Below, piece after piece: positions 26,608-36,330 of a stretch of 64,000 bases of DNA; position 1 is the first letter of the stretch, and every line of letters begins with the position of its first letter. Position numbers and translations under genes: made by a program. The notes beneath the pieces are model-generated. The model was given only the letters and a program-made list of their open reading frames with translations. It was not told where the DNA came from and did no database searches. Source of the stretch: Streptomyces zaomyceticus (GTDB lineage: Bacteria; Actinomycetota; Actinomycetes; Streptomycetales; Streptomycetaceae); contig NZ_BNBZ01000005.1 in assembly GCF_014656215.1 (NCBI RefSeq), forward strand, positions 124,001 to 188,000. The letters are read 5' to 3'.

Positions 26608-29600
26608 ATGGTGGTCACGTTCGGGCTGCTCGGATCGCTGGTCGTCCACGACGGGACGGAGCTGCGACCCGTCACCGGGCCGAAGGTCCGCGTCCTCCTC
26701 GCCGCGCTGCTGCTCCAGGCGAACCGCCCCGTCTCCAGGGACGCCCTCAAGGCGGCCCTCTGGGGCGCCTCCGTACCCGCCAGCGCCGACGCCGCCCTCG
26801 CCAACCACCTCACCCGACTGCGCCGGATCCTCGCCACCCCGGACCACGGGCCCGAGGAACGGCTGCGGACCGTGGCCCCCGGCTACCAGCTGCTCGTCCA
26901 CGACGGCGAGCTCGACGCCGATGTCTTCGAGGCCCGGGTCCGGGCCGTACGGCACGCGCACCGGCAGGAGGACTGGGAGGAGGTCCGGCGCGAGACCGCC
27001 CTCGCCATGCCCCTGTGGCGGGGCACCCCCCTCGCCGATCTGGCCCCCTTCGCCGACACCGAGGGGCCCGCGCTCCGTGTCCACCAGCTCACGGAGGCCC
27101 GCCTCCAGACCCTCGAGTGGAGCTTCGACGCCGAACTCCACCTCGGACGGCACCACGAGGCCGTCGCCCCGCTCGGCACCCTCGCGGCGGAGCACCCCCT
27201 GCGGGAGGGCTTCCACCGCCGGCTGATGCTCGCCCTGCACCGGTCCGGCCGCCAGGCCGAGGCCTTCTCCGTCTACCGGCGGCTGCGCCGCAGCCTCGTC
27301 GACGAGCTCGGCACCGAACCGGGCGCCGCCGTCCAGCAGGCCCACCAGGAGGTACTCGCGGGCGAGGCCGCGCCCCGCCCGCGCGCCCACCCGCCACGTC
27401 CCTCCGCGGCCCGGCCGCCCTTCCAGCTGCCCCGCGAGGGGGACGCCTTCACGGGCCGCGCTGCCGAGATCGCGACCGTACGGGCGCTGCTCGGGGGAGC
27501 GACGGGGGACGGACCCGACACCGCGCCCCCGGGAACGGGTGCGGGTGCCGGCGCGGACCGGAGTGCCGACGGTACGGATCCGGGCGCCGAAGGCACCGGC
27601 ACCCCGGCCGCCGGCACCCCGGCCGCCGGCACCCCGGCCGCCGGCACCCCGGCCGCCGGCACCCCGGCCACCGGCGGCAGAGACACCGACACCGACGGCC
27701 CCGCGGAGCCCTCCGCCCCCATCAGGCCCGTCGTCATCTCCGGCATGGGCGGCGTCGGCAAGACCGCCCTCGCCGTCCACATCGCCCACCGGGTGCGCGA
27801 GGCCTTCCCGGACGGAGCCCTCTACGCCGACCTGCGCGGCTACTGCGTCAACGGCGCGCGCACCGCCCACGAGCTGCTCGCCCGCTTCCTCTCGGACCTC
27901 GGCGTCCACCACGACACCCTCCCCGAGGACACCGACGACCGCGCCCTCCTCCTGCGCGCCGCTCTCGCCGAGCGCCGCGTCCTGCTGGTCCTCGACAACG
28001 CGCGCAACGCCGCCCATGTGGCACCCCTGCTCCCCGCCGGTGGGCGGAGCGCCGCCCTGATCACCAGCCGGCAGCTGCTCGCCGACCTGCCCGGCGCCGT
28101 CAAGGTCCCGCTCGCACCGCTGCCGGAGGCCGAGCAGCACGCGCTGCTCGCCGCGCTCGCCGGGGCCGATCGCGTACGCGACGAGCCGGAGGCACTGGCC
28201 GACATCATGGCCGCCTGCGGGGGCCTGCCGCTCGCCCTGCACATCGTCGGCGGCCGGCTGGCCTCCCGCCCCACCTGGCCCCTGGCGCTCCTGGCGAAAC
28301 GACTCACCCCCCACCAGGGCCGCCTCGAAACCCTCGCCATGGGCACCTTCGACGTCCAGCGGACCTTCGCCATGAGCTACGTGGCCATGCGCGACAGCGA
28401 CGAGCCCCTGGAACGCGAAGGCGCCCGGGCCTTCCGTCTGCTCGGCCGGGTCTGGTCGGGCCACCAGGTCACCCCGCAGTCCACCGCCGCGCTCCTCGAC
28501 GTCACCGAGACCCGTGCCGCGGCCGTCCTCGACGTACTGGCCGACGCCCACCTCGTACTCAACCCCGAGCCCGACCGGTACGTGCTCCACGACCTCCTCG
28601 GCGAGTACGCCTGGCAGCGGGGCGAGGAGGAGGACACGGAGGCGGAGCGCACCGCGGCCGCCCTGCGGCTGCTCTCCTGGTACGTCACCGCTCTCGCGGC
28701 CGCGTCGCTCGCCGCCACCCGCGAGACACAGTCCCCGCCCGCGTTGGAACGGGAGACCGGGGAACCCCTGTCGATCCCCGAGTTCGCCGACGACGACGAG
28801 GCGATCCGCTGGACCACCGGAGAACTCCCGGCCATCCGGGAGGCCCTCACCCGCGCCGGGGAGCTGGGCCGCTCCGACATGGCGTGGCGGCTCGCCGTGG
28901 GGCTCTTCGGGTACGCCGGAACACACTGGTGGACAGCCGAGTGGGACGCCTGCCTCGGCCAGGCGATGGACATCGCCCGAGCCCACGACGACACCCTCGG
29001 CCAGGCATGGCTGCACCGGCGGACCGCCGTCGCCCACGGCATGGCCTTCCGCAACGAGGCCTGCCTCGAACACCTCCGCATCGCCCTGGACCTCTTCACG
29101 GCCCGCGGCGACGTACTCGCCCGCGCCTCGATCCTCGGCAACATGTCGGCCCTCTACTCCCAGATCGAGGACGCCGAGCAGGCGCTGGTGTACGCCGAAC
29201 TCTCCCGCGACCTGTACCGGGAGGCGGGCAACTCCCGGGGCGAGGCGCTCGTGCTCAGCAGGATCGCGGACGCCCGGCAACTGCTCGGGGACTTCGAGCA
29301 GGCCGCGGCGGACCGTCTGCGGGTGGTCGAGCTGCTGAGGGCGGACGGCCACTGGGTGTTCCTCGCCACGAGCCTCACCAAGTACGGCGACATCCTCCGC
29401 GATCTCGGCCGCCGCGACGAGTCCTTCGCGGCCCTCAGGGAGGCGCTCGGCATCCGGCACCGGATGGAGGACGTCGGGGGGACGGCCGACTGCCTGGTCT
29501 TCACGGCCCGCGCCCACCACCACTTCGGCGAGTGGGACGCGGCCCGCGCGACCTGGGAGTCCTGCCTGGACCTGGCCCGCGACCACAACCTGACCATGCG

Positions 29601-29697
29601 GATCGACGAGAGCCTGGAAGGCCTGGCCGCCCTTCCCGATCCCGACCCGCCACGGTCCGGCGGGTCCTGCCCGGGCGCCGCCTTCGACAAGGCCTAG
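26608..29697 (+). CDS. SARP-family regulator with NB-ARC and TPR domains (AfsR-like)
   Basis: A 1029-residue regulator. The OmpR-like DNA-binding domain occupies about residues 1-95 and the bacterial transcriptional activation domain about 100-245. A low-complexity linker with five GTPAA repeats (331-355) precedes an NB-ARC ATPase with P-loop GMGGVGKT (379-386). The C-terminal third is helical with tetratricopeptide-like repeats. The architecture matches AfsR-type integrators of antibiotic production and development. No biosynthetic cluster is adjacent, so it may be pleiotropic. The ATG at 26608 is close behind TACCTTGAT, so the leader is very short. Confidence 0.9.
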   Translation: MVVTFGLLGSLVVHDGTELRPVTGPKVRVLLAALLLQANRPVSRDALKAALWGASVPASADAALANHLTRLRRILATPDHGPEERLRTVAPGYQLLVHDGELDADVFEARVRAVRHAHRQEDWEEVRRETALAMPLWRGTPLADLAPFADTEGPALRVHQLTEARLQTLEWSFDAELHLGRHHEAVAPLGTLAAEHPLREGFHRRLMLALHRSGRQAEAFSVYRRLRRSLVDELGTEPGAAVQQAHQEVLAGEAAPRPRAHPPRPSAARPPFQLPREGDAFTGRAAEIATVRALLGGATGDGPDTAPPGTGAGAGADRSADGTDPGAEGTGTPAAGTPAAGTPAAGTPAAGTPATGGRDTDTDGPAEPSAPIRPVVISGMGGVGKTALAVHIAHRVREAFPDGALYADLRGYCVNGARTAHELLARFLSDLGVHHDTLPEDTDDRALLLRAALAERRVLLVLDNARNAAHVAPLLPAGGRSAALITSRQLLADLPGAVKVPLAPLPEAEQHALLAALAGADRVRDEPEALADIMAACGGLPLALHIVGGRLASRPTWPLALLAKRLTPHQGRLETLAMGTFDVQRTFAMSYVAMRDSDEPLEREGARAFRLLGRVWSGHQVTPQSTAALLDVTETRAAAVLDVLADAHLVLNPEPDRYVLHDLLGEYAWQRGEEEDTEAERTAAALRLLSWYVTALAAASLAATRETQSPPALERETGEPLSIPEFADDDEAIRWTTGELPAIREALTRAGELGRSDMAWRLAVGLFGYAGTHWWTAEWDACLGQAMDIARAHDDTLGQAWLHRRTAVAHGMAFRNEACLEHLRIALDLFTARGDVLARASILGNMSALYSQIEDAEQALVYAELSRDLYREAGNSRGEALVLSRIADARQLLGDFEQAAADRLRVVELLRADGHWVFLATSLTKYGDILRDLGRRDESFAALREALGIRHRMEDVGGTADCLVFTARAHHHFGEWDAARATWESCLDLARDHNLTMRIDESLEGLAALPDPDPPRSGGSCPGAAFDKA
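27598..27672 (+). repeat. Five tandem 15-bp repeats coding (GTPAA)n in the SARP linker
   Basis: Units of GGCACCCCGGCCGCC start at 27598, 27613, 27628, 27643 and 27658; only the last differs, by one base. The near identity at DNA level suggests recent expansion by slippage. Confidence 0.92.
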
Positions 29698-29752
29698 CCC
29701 GTCCCCTCCGGCGCTCGCCCGACCCGGGGCGCCTAGCTCCGGAGGAGACGAC

Positions 29753-30376
29753 CTAGGCGGACCGCCCGGCGGCCAGACGTTCTTCCAGCGCCGCCCGGCG
29801 TGCGGGCCATTCCGAGGAGACGAACGAGAACATCGCGGTGTCGCGGAGGCCGTCCTCGCCGGGGGCCCAGGAACGGGACCAGTTCCGCAGGACTCCCTCG
29901 AAGGTCGCGCCCGCGCCCGCGATCGCCGCCCGGGAACGGGCGTTGCGGGCATCCGTCTTGAGGTCCACCCGGGCCGCGCCCCAGTGCTCGAAGGCGTGCC
30001 GGAGCAGCAGGTACTTGGCCTCCCTGTTGATCCCCGTGCCCTGGGCGGAGGCCGCGAGCCAGGTGTAGCCGATCTCGACCGCGCACAGGCCCTCGCCGGA
30101 CGGCCACGGACGCGGGTCCAGGAAGGAGGTGTGGCCCACCGTGCGGCCGGTCGCCACGCTCACCTGCGCGTAGGGGGCGAGCACCCCGGCGGCGGAGGCG
30201 GCGAGCCTCTCCTCGACATACGCGTCGACCTCCTCGCGCCTCGGCACGGGGGTGAACGCATAGGTGTCCCGGTTCTCCTCCGCCGCCTCCGCCAGCCCGG
30301 CCGCGTGGTGCCGCCCCAGCGGCTCCAGGCGCACGAGCGCGCCCTCCAGGACCGGTCCCTCAAGGGTGAAACCCAT
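29753..30376 (-). CDS. GNAT acetyltransferase (RimJ/RimL type)
   Basis: A 207-residue N-acetyltransferase. The acetyl-CoA-binding segment [19 protein letters not shown] and the following [17 protein letters not shown] are typical of RimJ/RimL-like enzymes, which acetylate ribosomal proteins, other proteins or small molecules. The substrate is unknown. I start at the ATG at 30376, preceded by GGAG; an in-frame ATG twelve bases upstream... codons earlier is possible. It converges on the SARP gene. Confidence 0.85.
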   Translation of the reverse strand: MGFTLEGPVLEGALVRLEPLGRHHAAGLAEAAEENRDTYAFTPVPRREEVDAYVEERLAASAAGVLAPYAQVSVATGRTVGHTSFLDPRPWPSGEGLCAVEIGYTWLAASAQGTGINREAKYLLLRHAFEHWGAARVDLKTDARNARSRAAIAGAGATFEGVLRNWSRSWAPGEDGLRDTAMFSFVSSEWPARRAALEERLAAGRSA

Positions 30377-30490
30377 CGTCGTGCACTCCATGGATGTCGA
30401 GCTCGTCAAAGATCGTCCGATCGGGGTGCAGGCTCGCAGAGTCGCCGCGCAGCGGCACGTCAATTTCGCGGGACGGCCTTCGCGGGACGG

Positions 30491-31582
30491 TCACGGGAGG
30501 GCGAGGGCCCTGAAGACGTCCCTGACCCGGGCCAGCGGGCCGGGGTCGCGGGTGAGCCGGAGGCGGTTGGTCAGCAGGACCGCCCAGCGGCCCCGGGACG
30601 GCGACACCCAGAGGCCCGTGCCGGTGAAGCCGAAGTGCGCCCAGATGTCGTCCGCAGGCTCCGTGCCCGGCGCCGGATGCCAGAACAGGCCCCGCGGCGG
30701 CACGAGTTCGCCGGTGTGGACGCGGAGCGAGGCGGCCGTCCACCCGGCGGAGAAGGTCCCCGGCACCGGGGACAGGAGATGGCGCAGGAAGCGGCCGATG
30801 TCGGCCGAGGTCGTGAACACCCCCGCGATCCCGCACGCGCCACCGAGGAGCCGTGCCGAGAAGTCGTGGACGACGCCCTGGAGAGGGGCGCCGCTCTCCT
30901 CGTCGTACTCGGTGGGCGCGCACCGCTCCCTGACCGCTTCGCGCAGCGGGCCGTACCGGGTCTCCGTCATCGCGAGCGGGGTCCAGACCCGCTCCTCGGC
31001 GAGCCGGGGGAGTGGCCTCCGGGTCAGATGCTCGGCGAGGTAGCCGAGGATCAGCGCCGCCCGGTCGGTGTACGCGACGGCCTCCCCGGGCCGGTGTCGC
31101 AGGGGTTCGGCGAGGACACCGTCCCGGACGTCCTGCGGGTCGGAGCCGTACAGGTGCCGAAGGTTGGCGCGGAGCGGCATGCCCGCGGTGTGGGTGAGGA
31201 GGTGGTGCGCCGTCACGTCGGAGAGCGGCCGGCCCGCCGCCTCCGACCAGTAGTCGCCGAGCGGGGCGGCCAGGTCGAGCTTCCCCGCGTCGACGAGGGT
31301 GCCGATCACCGCCCAGACGGCGAGGATCTTGGTGAGGCTGGCGACGTCGAAGAGCGTGCCGGGCCGCATCGGTTCCCCGGGCCGCGTCGGGTCGAGGAGG
31401 CCGACGGACCCCTCGGTCAGGGTCGTACCGGCGTCACCCACGGCCCAGACCATGCCGGGGCAGACGCCCGCGCGCACGGCGTCGCCGAGGAGTCGCTCGA
31501 AGGGATCGCTGCGCTCTGCCAAGGCGTGCCTCCGACGGGGTTGAGGGCGGCCCTGGCCTGGTGGGCCGTGCTCCGGAGTCAT
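30491..31582 (-). CDS. Serine hydrolase of the beta-lactamase/penicillin-binding class C family
   Basis: A 363-residue protein with the SxxK motif SLTK (S82, K85), a YxD/N-type motif in AVAYTDRAALIL and HFGFTG in the position of the KTG-like box. No signal peptide is evident, so it is probably a cytoplasmic esterase or D-aminopeptidase-like enzyme rather than a secreted beta-lactamase. An alternative TTG start at 31522 would trim the Arg/Pro-rich first 20 residues. It is followed by the acetyltransferase 114 bp downstream. Confidence 0.83.
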   Translation of the reverse strand: MTPEHGPPGQGRPQPRRRHALAERSDPFERLLGDAVRAGVCPGMVWAVGDAGTTLTEGSVGLLDPTRPGEPMRPGTLFDVASLTKILAVWAVIGTLVDAGKLDLAAPLGDYWSEAAGRPLSDVTAHHLLTHTAGMPLRANLRHLYGSDPQDVRDGVLAEPLRHRPGEAVAYTDRAALILGYLAEHLTRRPLPRLAEERVWTPLAMTETRYGPLREAVRERCAPTEYDEESGAPLQGVVHDFSARLLGGACGIAGVFTTSADIGRFLRHLLSPVPGTFSAGWTAASLRVHTGELVPPRGLFWHPAPGTEPADDIWAHFGFTGTGLWVSPSRGRWAVLLTNRLRLTRDPGPLARVRDVFRALALP

Positions 31583-31642
31583 GCCCCGGCCGTACGGGAA
31601 GACACCCTTCCGGGCCTCCGTCTCCCGTCGGCCGTCCGCGCG

Positions 31643-33442
31643 TCACCCGCCGTCGGTGTCCCCGTCGACCGGCTTGCAGGTGACCTCGTCGCGCGGGGTG
31701 TAGTGGGTCTTGAAGGTCTCGCGCTTCACCTCGGTGCCGCCGTCCTTGAACACCCGGTCCACCGAGATGTCGAAGCCCTCGAGGGGAGGCTGCGGCACAC
31801 AGGCCTTGCCGGTGCCCTCGCGCTTGGTGGGCTCCTTCAGGTTGGTCCGCTCTCCGGCGACCGCCTCCACGGAGTCGTACTTCTTCGTCCCGAGGAAGCT
31901 CACGGTCACGGAGGAGTCCGTCGCGCCCGCCTTGATGTAGATCGGCTTTCCGGTGTCGTTGCGGAACTTCAGGTCGAGCGAGCCCCAGGCGACGGTCGCC
32001 TCCCGGCCGGCCGGGTAGCGCTCGATGTAGAAGGAGTGGGCGCCGTACTCGACGGGCTTCACCCCGGCGAAGAACATGGCGTTGAAGACGGTGGTGGCCA
32101 TGGCCGACACACCACCGCCGGGCGCCGAGCGGTACTGGCCGTCGAGGATCATCGTGCCGTCGACGAAGCCGTTGTCCGGGGTGCGCTCACCGACGGTCCT
32201 GTTGAAGCTCCACACCTCGCCCGGCTGCACGATCGAACCGTTGATCAGCTCGGCGGCCCGGCCGATGTTCGTCGTCCGGTACGGCGCGGCCGGGAAGTTC
32301 ACGGTGAAGGTCGACATCTGCTCGGTGATGCCGAGCCGGGCCAGTGAGGCGGAGCTCAGCTCGGGCTCGGTGACCGTCGTGGCCACCGGAGCGGTCCGCG
32401 CCGCCGAGCCGGACTTGGCCAGCAGCGGGGTCACGGCGTCGCCGAGGGCCTTCGCGGTCACCTCGTGCCCCTGCCGGCCCTCCTCCTCCACGACGACCTT
32501 GCCGTCCCGAACCCCGAGGGTCGCCTCGACGGGCGCGCCCGACAGCGAGGCGATCGGCCGCGCCACGTCCGGGTCGCGGAGCAGGGCCTCCGCGTCGAGC
32601 GCGGCGGTGAGCCGGCCGTTCTCGGTCTTCACGGTGAGGTGGTCGCCGAGCGTGGCGGCGGAGATCCGCACCCGCTGGTCGCCGGTCGTGAGCGTCACCG
32701 GGCCGGAGACGGCGGGCGTCGCGTACGTGTCGAGGAAGCGGTTCACCTCGGCGGCGGGCAGCTTCGGCTCGGTCACCGCGACGGGCAGGGTGACGGCCGC
32801 GGCCCCGGTGGCGGGGTAGGCGGCGCGCAGGGTCTCGACGGCCTTCCCGGTGTCCAGCTTCTGGCCGGTCACGGGCTGCGTCGCGACGGCCCTGCCCTCG
32901 CGGAAGGCGACGGACCCCTCGCGCACCGCGCGGTCGTTCTTCTCGGCGAGCCCGGCCACGGTCGCCTTCGCCTTGACGGAGTCGTACGCGAGGACCGGCC
33001 GGATCTCCCGCTCGCCCGAGGAGAAGAGCCGCCCGATGACGGTGAAGGGGTCACGGGAGGGATCGGCGGCCTCGTCGACGGTCTTCGCCAGGTCCACGGT
33101 CATACCGGCGGCGGCCGGCTCCACCTTCGCGGAGTGGTCGCCGACCCGCACGGGTATCGGCGCGCTCCACGCGGCCGGAGCCTCGGCCGCCAGCTTGGCC
33201 TGCGCCTCCGCGCGGCTCATGCCGCCGATGTCCACACCGCCGACACGGGTGCCGGCGGATATGTCGTCGCCGGTGGCCACGAGCCCCGCCACGTACAGGC
33301 CGCCCGCGGCGACGGCGACCACGCCCGTCGCGACAGCCGCCGTGCGAAGACGGGGTCGGCGCCCCTCGTGGGGCGTCGGGGCATGGTCGGTCCTGGAGCG
33401 GGGCACACGCTCTCCCGTGGCGTCGAGGATGGGGGGAACCAC
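31643..33442 (-). CDS. VanW-family cell-wall-associated protein
   Basis: A 599-residue membrane-anchored protein. After about 32 basic residues comes one membrane helix (near 33-57), then two repeated PG_binding_4-like domains in the first half, and a VanW domain in the last third (EVWSFNRTVGERTPDNGF, GGGVSAMATTVFNAMFFAG). Such proteins face the cell wall and may bind peptidoglycan; VanW was named from vancomycin-resistance operons, but its biochemical role is unknown. The GTG start has a weak ribosome binding site. No van genes are nearby. Confidence 0.88.
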   Translation of the reverse strand: MVPPILDATGERVPRSRTDHAPTPHEGRRPRLRTAAVATGVVAVAAGGLYVAGLVATGDDISAGTRVGGVDIGGMSRAEAQAKLAAEAPAAWSAPIPVRVGDHSAKVEPAAAGMTVDLAKTVDEAADPSRDPFTVIGRLFSSGEREIRPVLAYDSVKAKATVAGLAEKNDRAVREGSVAFREGRAVATQPVTGQKLDTGKAVETLRAAYPATGAAAVTLPVAVTEPKLPAAEVNRFLDTYATPAVSGPVTLTTGDQRVRISAATLGDHLTVKTENGRLTAALDAEALLRDPDVARPIASLSGAPVEATLGVRDGKVVVEEEGRQGHEVTAKALGDAVTPLLAKSGSAARTAPVATTVTEPELSSASLARLGITEQMSTFTVNFPAAPYRTTNIGRAAELINGSIVQPGEVWSFNRTVGERTPDNGFVDGTMILDGQYRSAPGGGVSAMATTVFNAMFFAGVKPVEYGAHSFYIERYPAGREATVAWGSLDLKFRNDTGKPIYIKAGATDSSVTVSFLGTKKYDSVEAVAGERTNLKEPTKREGTGKACVPQPPLEGFDISVDRVFKDGGTEVKRETFKTHYTPRDEVTCKPVDGDTDGG

Positions 33443-33465
33443 TCGACGGTACGCCGAAAGAGTGT

Positions 33466-33479
33466 CTTATGCACATAAG
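33466..33479. promoter_or_regulatory. 14-bp palindrome upstream of the VanW gene
   Basis: CTTATG-CA-CATAAG is a perfect 6-2-6 inverted repeat 24 bp upstream of the VanW start, in an AT-rich patch where a promoter is expected. It could be an operator or part of the -10 region. Confidence 0.4.
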
Positions 33480-33531
33480 GGTGGTTTGACCTGCGGAGAT
33501 ACGGAGGGGAGCGGAGTCTGTACGGAGTGTT

Positions 33532-33625
33532 CCCGGGCGTCCCCGGATCCCGGCCCGGGCGTCCCCGGACCGGGGCTGAGCCTCCGCGGAGGAACCGCAG
33601 GGGCTGGGCCTCCGCGGAAGAACCG
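33532..33625 (+). repeat. Two pairs of direct repeats in the VanW-IclR intergenic region
   Basis: A 16-bp sequence CCCGGGCGTCCCCGGA occurs exactly twice (33532 and 33554, 22 bp apart). A 26-bp sequence beginning GGGGCTG occurs at 33572 and 33600 with two mismatches. No coding frame explains them. Confidence 0.75.
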
Positions 33626-33719
33626 GGAAGCGGCCCGCCGCGGCGCCCGTCACGACCTCCCGGCGAGGTTCCGCCCCTGGCCGGCGCCCCGCCCTCACCG
33701 CTCCGCCTAAGCTGGACCG

Positions 33720-34481
33720 GTGCCTGACTCGCCCCCGAGCCCCGGGCCCCGGTCCGTCGACCGGGCCCTCGCCGTCCTCGACGCCGTCGCCGACGCCGAC
33801 CGGCCCGTCGGGGCCAAGGCGCTCGCACGGCGGCTCGGCTGCGCCCTCTCGACCGTGTACCACCTCACCGGGCCCCTCCTTGAGCGCGGCTACCTCGTTC
33901 GCACCGCCGAGGGATACGCCCCCGGCCCCCGCGTCCCGGCCCTGTACCGCTCCCACCAGCGGCACCACGGGCTGGGAGCCGGGACCGGCGCGCTTCTCGG
34001 CCGGCTGCGCCGGGCCACGGGCGCGGAGGCGTACCACACCGCCTACCGCGACGGTCTGATCACCGTCGTCGACACCACCGCCCCGGTCACCGACACCGCC
34101 CATCCCTTCGCTCCGGGCCCCGAGGAGCGCGCGCACGCGACCGCCCACGGCAAGGCGCTGCTCGCCGCGCTGCCCCGTCCGCTGCGCCGCCGGTATCTGG
34201 CGGAGCACGGAATGGCCCGCTTCACCGAGCGGACGATCACCGGCACCGAGCGCTTCGAGGCCGAGATCGAGCGGGTGCGCGGCCAGGGCTTCGCCGTGTC
34301 GGTGGGCGAGGCCGACCTCGCGTACACCTGCCTCGCCGTCGCCCTGCCCGAGCGCGGCGACGGCATCGTGCACGCCCTCTCCGTCTCGCTGCCGACCGCC
34401 GACTTCGGGCGGCGCCAGGGCGAGATCCGGGCCGCGCTCACCCGTGCCGTACCCGAGTTTCCGGCCCTGCCGGAATCCTGA
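33720..34481 (+). CDS. IclR-family transcriptional regulator
   Basis: A 253-residue regulator with an N-terminal winged helix (about 10-65, VGAKALARRLGCALSTVYHL) and a C-terminal IclR effector domain (about 75-250, with HATAHGKALLAALP and the RGQGFAVSVGEAD segment). The GTG at 33720 has no ribosome binding site, but a TAAGCT hexamer ends six bases before it, so the transcript may be leaderless. It stands upstream of a small monooxygenase gene, a possible target. Confidence 0.87.
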   Translation: MPDSPPSPGPRSVDRALAVLDAVADADRPVGAKALARRLGCALSTVYHLTGPLLERGYLVRTAEGYAPGPRVPALYRSHQRHHGLGAGTGALLGRLRRATGAEAYHTAYRDGLITVVDTTAPVTDTAHPFAPGPEERAHATAHGKALLAALPRPLRRRYLAEHGMARFTERTITGTERFEAEIERVRGQGFAVSVGEADLAYTCLAVALPERGDGIVHALSVSLPTADFGRRQGEIRAALTRAVPEFPALPES

Positions 34482-34526
34482 CCGGACCGGCTGGCCGCGG
34501 CGGGCGTCGCGCGGCAGCCTGGACGC

Positions 34527-34856
34527 ATGATCTTCATCGCCGTACGGTTCACCGCCCGCCCCGACCACGCCGACCGCTGGCTCGACCTGGTCGCCGACTT
34601 CACCCGCGCCACCCGCGAGGAGCCCGGCAACCTCTTCTTCGACTGGTCCCGCAGTGTCGACGACCCGAACGTCTTCGTCCTCCTGGAGGCCTTCGCCGAC
34701 GCCGAGGCGGGCGCCGCCCATGTCGCCTCCGCGCACTTCTCGGCCGGTCTCGCGGCCATGGCCGGAGCCATCGCCACCACCCCCGAGATCATCAACGTCG
34801 AGGTTCCGCAGCAGGGCTGGGGCGCCATGGCCGAGCTCGCCCCGACCGGCGCCTGA
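34527..34856 (+). CDS. YgiN-like antibiotic biosynthesis monooxygenase (ABM) domain protein
   Basis: A 109-residue ferredoxin-like ABM protein: IAVRFTARPDHADRWLDLVADFTRATREEPG and FFDWSRSVDDPNVFVLLEAFAD are characteristic. YgiN-type proteins are quinol monooxygenases or heme/polyketide-modifying enzymes that work as dimers without cofactors. The ATG at 34527 lacks a ribosome binding site and follows CAGCCT by seven bases, again suggesting a very short or absent leader. It lies 45 bp after the IclR gene. Confidence 0.84.
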   Translation: MIFIAVRFTARPDHADRWLDLVADFTRATREEPGNLFFDWSRSVDDPNVFVLLEAFADAEAGAAHVASAHFSAGLAAMAGAIATTPEIINVEVPQQGWGAMAELAPTGA

Positions 34857-35040
34857 GCCGCCCCCGGAGCCCCGCGCCCGCGCCGGACCCCGCCCGTCGA
34901 AGCCCCGCGCCCGGGCCCGCCCCGGCCCGTCGGAGCCCCGCGTCCCGGCCGTCCCCGGCACCCCCGGGCGCGCGCCGTCCCGCCTGATAGGTTCGCGTGC
35001 ACACGCAGGCGGGGCGGCGGCCCGAGGGGAGAAGCGGCAC

Positions 35041-36075
35041 ATGGCGGTGAGCGGGCGGCAGACCGGCAGGCCCACCCTTGAGGAGGTCGCGGCCAGGGCC
35101 GGAGTCGGCCGCGGCACGGTCTCCCGGGTCATCAACGGCTCCCCCCGGGTGAGCGAACAGGCCAAGGCCGCCGTCGAGCGGGCCGTCGCCGAACTCGGAT
35201 ACGTCCCCAACCGGGCCGCCCGAGCCCTGGCCGGCAGCCGGACCGACGCCGTCGCCCTGGTCATCCCCGAGACCGAGGCCCGGCTCTTCGCCGAGCCGTA
35301 CTTCCTCGACATCATCCGTGGCGTCAGCAGCGAACTCGCCGACGCCGACAAGCAGTTGCTGCTCACCCTGATCCGCAGCGAACAGGAGCGGCAGCGCTTC
35401 GAGCAGTACCTCGCCGCGCAGCGCGTCGACGGCGTCCTCCTCGTCTCCGTGCACGGCTCCGACCCGTTGCCCGACCAGGTCCGCGCCCTCGGACTGCCCG
35501 CGGTCCTCAACGGCCGCCGCACCGAGGACGAGCGGGTCGCCTTCGTCGACTCCGACAACACGGGCGCCGGCCGGACCGCCGTCGCCCATCTCGCCGCGCG
35601 CGGTCGGCGCGCCATCGCCACCATCACCGGACCGCTCGACATGTACGTGGCCCGCTGCCGCCTCGACGGCTATCACGAGGGCCTGTCGGAGGCCGGACTC
35701 GCCCCCGACGAACTGCTCGTCGCGAACGGTGACTTCACCGAGGACGGCGGGCGGCGCGCCATGCGGGAACTCCTGGACCGCAGACCGGACCTGGACGCCG
35801 TCTTCGCCGCCTCCGACGTCATGGCCGCGGGCGCCCGGGGCGTCCTGCGCGAGGCGGGCCGCCGGGTCCCCGAGGACGTGGCCCTCGTCGGCGTCGACGA
35901 CTCGGCCGTCGCCCGGCACATGGACCCGCCGCTGACGAGCGTCCGCCAGCCCATCGAGGAGATGGGCCGCACGATGGCCCGGCTGCTCCTCCAGGAGATC
36001 GCCGCACCCAGCGAGCCGGACGAGCAGCCCCGCCGGATGCTTCCCACCGAACTCGTGGTCCGCGCCTCCTCCTGA
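35041..36075 (+). CDS. LacI-family transcriptional regulator
   Basis: A 344-residue regulator. The N-terminal LacI helix-turn-helix (PTLEEVAARAGVGRGTVSRVINGSPRVSE, about 10-40) with hinge helix NRAARALAGSR is followed by a periplasmic-binding-protein-like sugar-sensing domain. Such proteins usually repress carbohydrate uptake or catabolic genes, but no sugar transporter is adjacent. The ATG at 35041 has GAGGGGAG upstream. The downstream 255 bp to the next gene hold no feature I can name. Confidence 0.9.
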   Translation: MAVSGRQTGRPTLEEVAARAGVGRGTVSRVINGSPRVSEQAKAAVERAVAELGYVPNRAARALAGSRTDAVALVIPETEARLFAEPYFLDIIRGVSSELADADKQLLLTLIRSEQERQRFEQYLAAQRVDGVLLVSVHGSDPLPDQVRALGLPAVLNGRRTEDERVAFVDSDNTGAGRTAVAHLAARGRRAIATITGPLDMYVARCRLDGYHEGLSEAGLAPDELLVANGDFTEDGGRRAMRELLDRRPDLDAVFAASDVMAAGARGVLREAGRRVPEDVALVGVDDSAVARHMDPPLTSVRQPIEEMGRTMARLLLQEIAAPSEPDEQPRRMLPTELVVRASS

Positions 36076-36330
36076 CACCCGGCCACCCGGCGCGGCCGAC
36101 ACCCGGCGACCCGGTCGCGCCGGAAGCCGGCCGGCCCGACCGTCGCGGACACCGGGCCGGGCCGCGGCGGGCACCGGCGCCCGCCCGAGGACCCCTGGCG
36201 GAGCGGCCCCGTCACGCGCCGAGATGCAGCCGTACCGGGGGCCCCGGAGAATGGACACCGTACGGGGTCCTATCCGCGACCAGGGCGCTCCCGACGGCGT
36301 CCGTCCGACCCGGCAAGGGGGCGGTCGACG

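Noticed and set aside
26590..29952. 1120-codon minus-strand open frame opposite the SARP gene
   Set aside because: It is a shadow frame produced by high GC; the plus-strand frame has clear SARP, NB-ARC and TPR domains, while this one has only Gly/Glu/Val-rich sequence.
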